Assembly (NCBI GenBank): GCA_013139345.1
Contig: WTAY01000097.1
Coordinates: forward strand, 1 to 7,758
Length of the DNA stretch: 7,758 bases
Source of the DNA: Methylophaga sp.
GTDB taxonomy: Bacteria; Pseudomonadota; Gammaproteobacteria; Nitrosococcales; Methylophagaceae
Direction of reading: 5' to 3'
The notes below the pieces were generated by a model. It saw only the letters and a list, made by a program, of their open reading frames with translations. It was not told the origin of the DNA and did no database searches. This document shows, piece after piece, positions 5,443 to 7,758 of this stretch (its first letter is position 1; every line of letters starts with the position of its first letter). The position numbers and the translations under genes were made by a program.

Positions 5443-6174
5443 ATGACGACACTTTTTATTTCTGATCTTCACCTTAGCCCTGCAGATTCTGCACGCATCC
5501 AACTTACCGTCAATTTCCTAAAAGCACAGTGCTCAAACATCAAAGCGCTCTATATCCTCGGTGATCTATTCAATACATGGCTAGGGGATGACATTGTCCC
5601 CGAAGAGTTCCAACCTCTCATTGACCAGCTACAACACCTTCATCAAGCAGGCATAAAGACCTATCTTATGGTGGGTAACCGTGATTTTATGATGGGTAAA
5701 CGCTTTGCCCAACGTGCAGGCTGTGAGCTACTTGATGACAGCTGTATTATTAATCTCTACGGAACAAAAACACTCTTACTGCACGGTGACACCTTATGTA
5801 TCGATGATAAGGCCTATCAACGTTACCGTCGCTGGAGCCGTAATAAACTACTACAATGGTGTTTCCTACATTTGTCGGTAAATTATCGCCAAGGTATTTC
5901 TGACAAAATAAAACAAAAAAGTCGTGAGCAAAAAGAACGTAAATCAGCAATGATTATGGATGTAAACCAAGAAGAAGTATGTCGAATTATGAAGCAGTTT
6001 GATGTGATACAACTGATTCATGGCCATACCCACCGACCCGCTATTCATTCTCTAATTGTGAATAATCAACAAGCAAAACGCATTGTTCTTGGTGATTGGG
6101 AAAATGAAATAAGTTATCTGCAATGCGATGAACAAGAAATACAATTAATTGATCATCGCATCATTCGTGACTAA
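5443..6174 (+). CDS. lpxH: UDP-2,3-diacylglucosamine diphosphatase LpxH
   Basis: Peripheral inner-membrane Mn-dependent hydrolase of lipid A synthesis; it splits UDP-2,3-diacylglucosamine to lipid X and UMP. The 243-aa protein is a calcineurin-like metallophosphoesterase with all ligands at the E. coli positions: D8 and H10 (SDLHLS), D41 (LGDLF), N79 (GNRD), H114 (LLHGDTL), H195 and H197 (HGHTH). The lid region (about 125-165) is rich in basic and aromatic residues, as expected for membrane and acyl-chain contact. It lies 44 bp after the cyclophilin gene, the usual ppiB-lpxH order, and is probably cotranscribed, but it has no clear ribosome binding site outside the preceding hairpin. Confidence 0.97.
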   Translation: MTTLFISDLHLSPADSARIQLTVNFLKAQCSNIKALYILGDLFNTWLGDDIVPEEFQPLIDQLQHLHQAGIKTYLMVGNRDFMMGKRFAQRAGCELLDDSCIINLYGTKTLLLHGDTLCIDDKAYQRYRRWSRNKLLQWCFLHLSVNYRQGISDKIKQKSREQKERKSAMIMDVNQEEVCRIMKQFDVIQLIHGHTHRPAIHSLIVNNQQAKRIVLGDWENEISYLQCDEQEIQLIDHRIIRD

Positions 6175-6197
6175 AGCAATTACGTACAGGTTTATAT

Positions 6198-6337
6198 CCC
6201 CAAACTACTTGAAGATGTAGATTCTACCCACAGTCATCCTCGAGTGTTTTTATCGAGGATCTATTGTCTTAAGCAGATCCCAGCTAAAAGCTACTGGGAT
6301 GACGAAATAAAAAAGCTGCACCTTCAAGTAATTGGGG
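6198..6337. repeat. Composite palindromic intergenic repeat (REP/MITE-like), 140 bp
   Basis: This element fills most of the gap between convergent lpxH and dsbC. Its ends are imperfect inverted repeats of about 22 bp (CCCCAAACTACTTGAAGATG at 6198-6217 and the complement of 6315-6337), differing by one indel and three bases. Inside are two hairpins in head-to-head orientation, each framed GTCATCC...GGATCT: ATCCTCGA/TCGAGGAT (6236-6243/6253-6260) and ATCCCAG/CTGGGAT (6277-6283/6294-6300). The outer GTCATCC (6233-6239) pairs with GGATGAC (6297-6303), and CTTAAG (6268-6273) is near the centre, so the whole can fold as one long cruciform. No open frame is inside. It resembles non-coding repeats such as ERIC or BIME, but I cannot name the family. 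It may also block transcription from both sides. Confidence 0.8.
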
Positions 6338-6344
6338 TTAGGCT

Positions 6345-7052
6345 TTAACTACGTTCGTCTAAGACTTTCTTTAGTCGACTCGGTGGCACATAGCCCGGTA
6401 ATAATTCACCACTTTCTAGAAAGAGTGCTGGCGTACCACTTACACCTAATTGTCGACCAACTTTATAGTGTGCACTCACCGGTGAGTTACAACTCTTAGA
6501 ATCTACATTTTGACCATTTTTAGCATCGGTCATCGCCTGTTTACGATCTGTTGCACACCAGACATCTTCAGCCTTCTCAAAAGACTCAGAATCAATACCT
6601 GCACGAGGGAAAGCCATATAACGAATACGAATTCCAAGAGCGTTATATTCTGCCATTTGTTGGTGCAGTTTTCGACAATAACCACAGTCAATATCGGTAA
6701 ACACTGTCAGAGTATGTTTCGTTTCTTTCGGTTCATAGACGATCATATCCGCTTCATTTAATGATGCTAATGTTTCTTGTCTAAGTTTGACCCGTTTATT
6801 TTCAGTAATATTCTCACGTGTTTCTAAGGCAATCACATCGCCTTGGAAAACATACCTTGCATCTTCTGAGAAATAAATAATTTCACCGTTAATGACCGCT
6901 TCATATAAGCCTGTATTATCTAACGGCTGAAGGCTATCAACCGTAATACCTGGCATCATGGCTTCAAGTTTACTTTTCATTTCAACATTATCAGCCTGTG
7001 CCATTCCCATCCAAGCCAGCAATGGTAACCATAAATATGTTCGTTTCAACAT
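6345..7052 (-). CDS. dsbC: Periplasmic thiol:disulfide isomerase DsbC
   Basis: Dimeric periplasmic protein that reshuffles wrong disulfides in secreted proteins and is kept reduced by DsbD. It has 235 aa. A signal peptide ends at MAQA|DN (after residue 20); the N-terminal dimerisation domain covers about 21-90, a helical linker follows, then a thioredoxin fold from about 113. The active site is CGYC (C123, C126), the cis-proline loop is T207-P208 (SGTPAL), and C166/C188 correspond to the structural disulfide of E. coli DsbC. The start at 7052 is 9 nt after the yajQ stop, and its ribosome binding site (AGGGA) overlaps that stop, suggesting translational coupling. xerD upstream is the classic neighbour; recJ, which follows dsbC in E. 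coli, is absent, and lpxH faces it instead. Confidence 0.97.
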   Translation of the reverse strand: MLKRTYLWLPLLAWMGMAQADNVEMKSKLEAMMPGITVDSLQPLDNTGLYEAVINGEIIYFSEDARYVFQGDVIALETRENITENKRVKLRQETLASLNEADMIVYEPKETKHTLTVFTDIDCGYCRKLHQQMAEYNALGIRIRYMAFPRAGIDSESFEKAEDVWCATDRKQAMTDAKNGQNVDSKSCNSPVSAHYKVGRQLGVSGTPALFLESGELLPGYVPPSRLKKVLDERS

Positions 7053-7061
7053 TCTATTTCC

Positions 7062-7547
7062 CTAATCTCTAAAGTTATTAAACTGCAAAGGCATTTCAAC
7101 TTTGTCATTGTCACGCAATAACGCCATCACACCCTGCAAGTCATCTCGTTTTTTCCCTGTTACTCGCACCGTTTCACCTTGAACGGCTGCTTGTACTTTT
7201 GATTTACTATTCTTAATTTCTTTAACGATAATGCGAGATGCATCTTTGTCTAGCCCTTCACGAATAAGCACATCTTGTTTACGCATCTTACCGTTACCAA
7301 CCGAGTCTTTAACTTCTAGGCAACTCACCTCAATACCACGCTTAACAAGCTTCATTCGCAGAATATCTTGCAATTGATCTAATTGAAAATCACTATCGGC
7401 ATGCATCGTCAGTACGTTATCTGACTGTTCAACCCGTGCATCAGTTCCTCGAAAGTCAAAACGATTACTCACTTCACGATTAGCTTGGTCAACCGCATTC
7501 GTTAACTCATGTTTATCAACTTCTGAAACGATATCAAATGAGGGCAT
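7062..7547 (-). CDS. yajQ: YajQ-family nucleotide/cyclic-di-GMP-binding protein
   Basis: Small cytoplasmic protein of the YajQ (DUF520) family, 161 aa against 163 in E. coli, from the hallmark start MPSFDIVSEVD to the end PLQFNNFRD. The fold is two ferredoxin/RRM-like halves (about 1-90 and 91-161). Family members bind nucleotides or RNA; a Xanthomonas homologue binds cyclic di-GMP and acts with a transcription factor, so function here is inferred from the family only. The start has a strong, well-spaced AGGAG (7558-7554). It lies between xerD and dsbC, which are adjacent in E. coli, and probably forms an operon with dsbC. Confidence 0.95.
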   Translation of the reverse strand: MPSFDIVSEVDKHELTNAVDQANREVSNRFDFRGTDARVEQSDNVLTMHADSDFQLDQLQDILRMKLVKRGIEVSCLEVKDSVGNGKMRKQDVLIREGLDKDASRIIVKEIKNSKSKVQAAVQGETVRVTGKKRDDLQGVMALLRDNDKVEMPLQFNNFRD

Positions 7548-7570
7548 GTCTATCTCCTATAAGTCTTGAA

Positions 7571-7598
7571 ATTATAATGCGTAGTTTATCACTATCAC
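7571..7598 (-). promoter_or_regulatory. Candidate promoter for yajQ-dsbC
   Basis: In the 55-bp xerD-yajQ gap the minus strand has a perfect -10, TATAAT (7576-7571), with GTGATA (7598-7593, 4 of 6 matches to TTGACA) 16 bp upstream. A second GTGATA (7592-7587) directly abuts the first, making a tandem repeat. Transcription would start near 7564, giving a leader of about 17 nt that ends in the strong SD. Confidence 0.55.
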
Positions 7599-7602
7599 CT
7601 GC

Positions 7603-7758
7603 TCAACCACGAGGATGATGTTCTGTATGTATATTCTTTAAACGCTCTTTTGCAACATGGGTATATATTTGTGTTGTAGAAAGATCGGAGTGACCTAATA
7701 ATAATTGCACAACACGTAAATCGGCCCCATGATTCAATAAATGTGTTGCAAAAGCATG
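7603..7758 (-). CDS. xerD: Tyrosine recombinase XerD, C-terminal end (partial)
   Basis: XerD acts with XerC at dif to resolve chromosome dimers with FtsK. The window contains only the last 51 residues, from HAFATHLLNHGADL to HHPRG. If numbered as E. coli XerD (298 aa), these are exactly residues 248-298. They include the second catalytic histidine (H270, LLGHSDL) and the nucleophile Y279 (TTQIYTHV). The tail KERLKNIHTEHHPRG is XerD-like and distinguishes it from XerC. The 5' part, with R148, K172, H244 and R247, lies beyond the right edge. It is the first known gene of the xerD-yajQ-dsbC cluster and is unrelated to the truncated phage integrase. Confidence 0.95.
   Translation of the reverse strand, partial: HAFATHLLNHGADLRVVQLLLGHSDLSTTQIYTHVAKERLKNIHTEHHPRG

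Noticed and set aside
6198..6337. CRISPR-like array or small RNA gene in the lpxH-dsbC gap
   Set aside because: Repeats are inverted rather than direct and evenly spaced, and there is no clear promoter; a palindromic repeat explains the structure better.
6510..6761. 83-aa plus-strand frame opposite dsbC
   Set aside because: Antisense shadow of a clear dsbC gene without recognisable features.

Overview
The window looks like chromosomal DNA of an AT-rich (about 40% GC by eye) gammaproteobacterium. The core proteins closely resemble Escherichia coli orthologues in length and catalytic residues. Base composition and gene set suggest a marine lineage (Vibrionales, or Alteromonadales such as Moritella or Psychromonas), but I cannot fix the genus without a search.

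Layout. Positions 2-1231 are a complete IS3-family insertion sequence with inverted ends, orfA, orfB and a full programmed -1 frameshift cassette. It has inserted into a tyrosine-recombinase gene (1232-1981, minus strand) and cut it off before the second half of the catalytic domain. That integrase starts 45 bp beyond the 3' end of a tRNA-Arg(UCU) gene, which is preceded on the same strand by tRNA-Pro(UGG). The left part is therefore the edge of a decayed prophage or genomic island at a tRNA attachment site. From about 2224 rightward the DNA is core: folD (+), a bidirectional-looking hairpin, cysS (-), a divergent exported cyclophilin of PpiB type (+), and lpxH (+). A 140-bp composite palindromic repeat (6198-6337) fills the gap between lpxH and the convergent minus-strand operon xerD (only its 3' end is present) - yajQ - dsbC.

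How the parts fit. folD serves one-carbon metabolism, cysS translation, and lpxH lipid A synthesis. The PpiB-like protein carries a signal peptide and no cysteine, so together with DsbC it represents envelope protein folding. XerD resolves chromosome dimers and YajQ is a nucleotide (c-di-GMP) binding protein. The block lpxH-ppiB-cysS-folD-tRNA-Arg(UCU)-integrase parallels E. coli, where prophage DLP12 sits in argU near folD. The xerD/dsbC block, by contrast, is a different neighbourhood in E. coli. The palindromic repeat lies exactly at that junction.

I do not see a clearly new multi-gene system. The most interesting items are the palindromic repeat at a synteny seam, the relocated (secreted) PpiB, the integrase leader coupled to the tRNA genes, and the cleanly mapped IS-integrase breakpoint.
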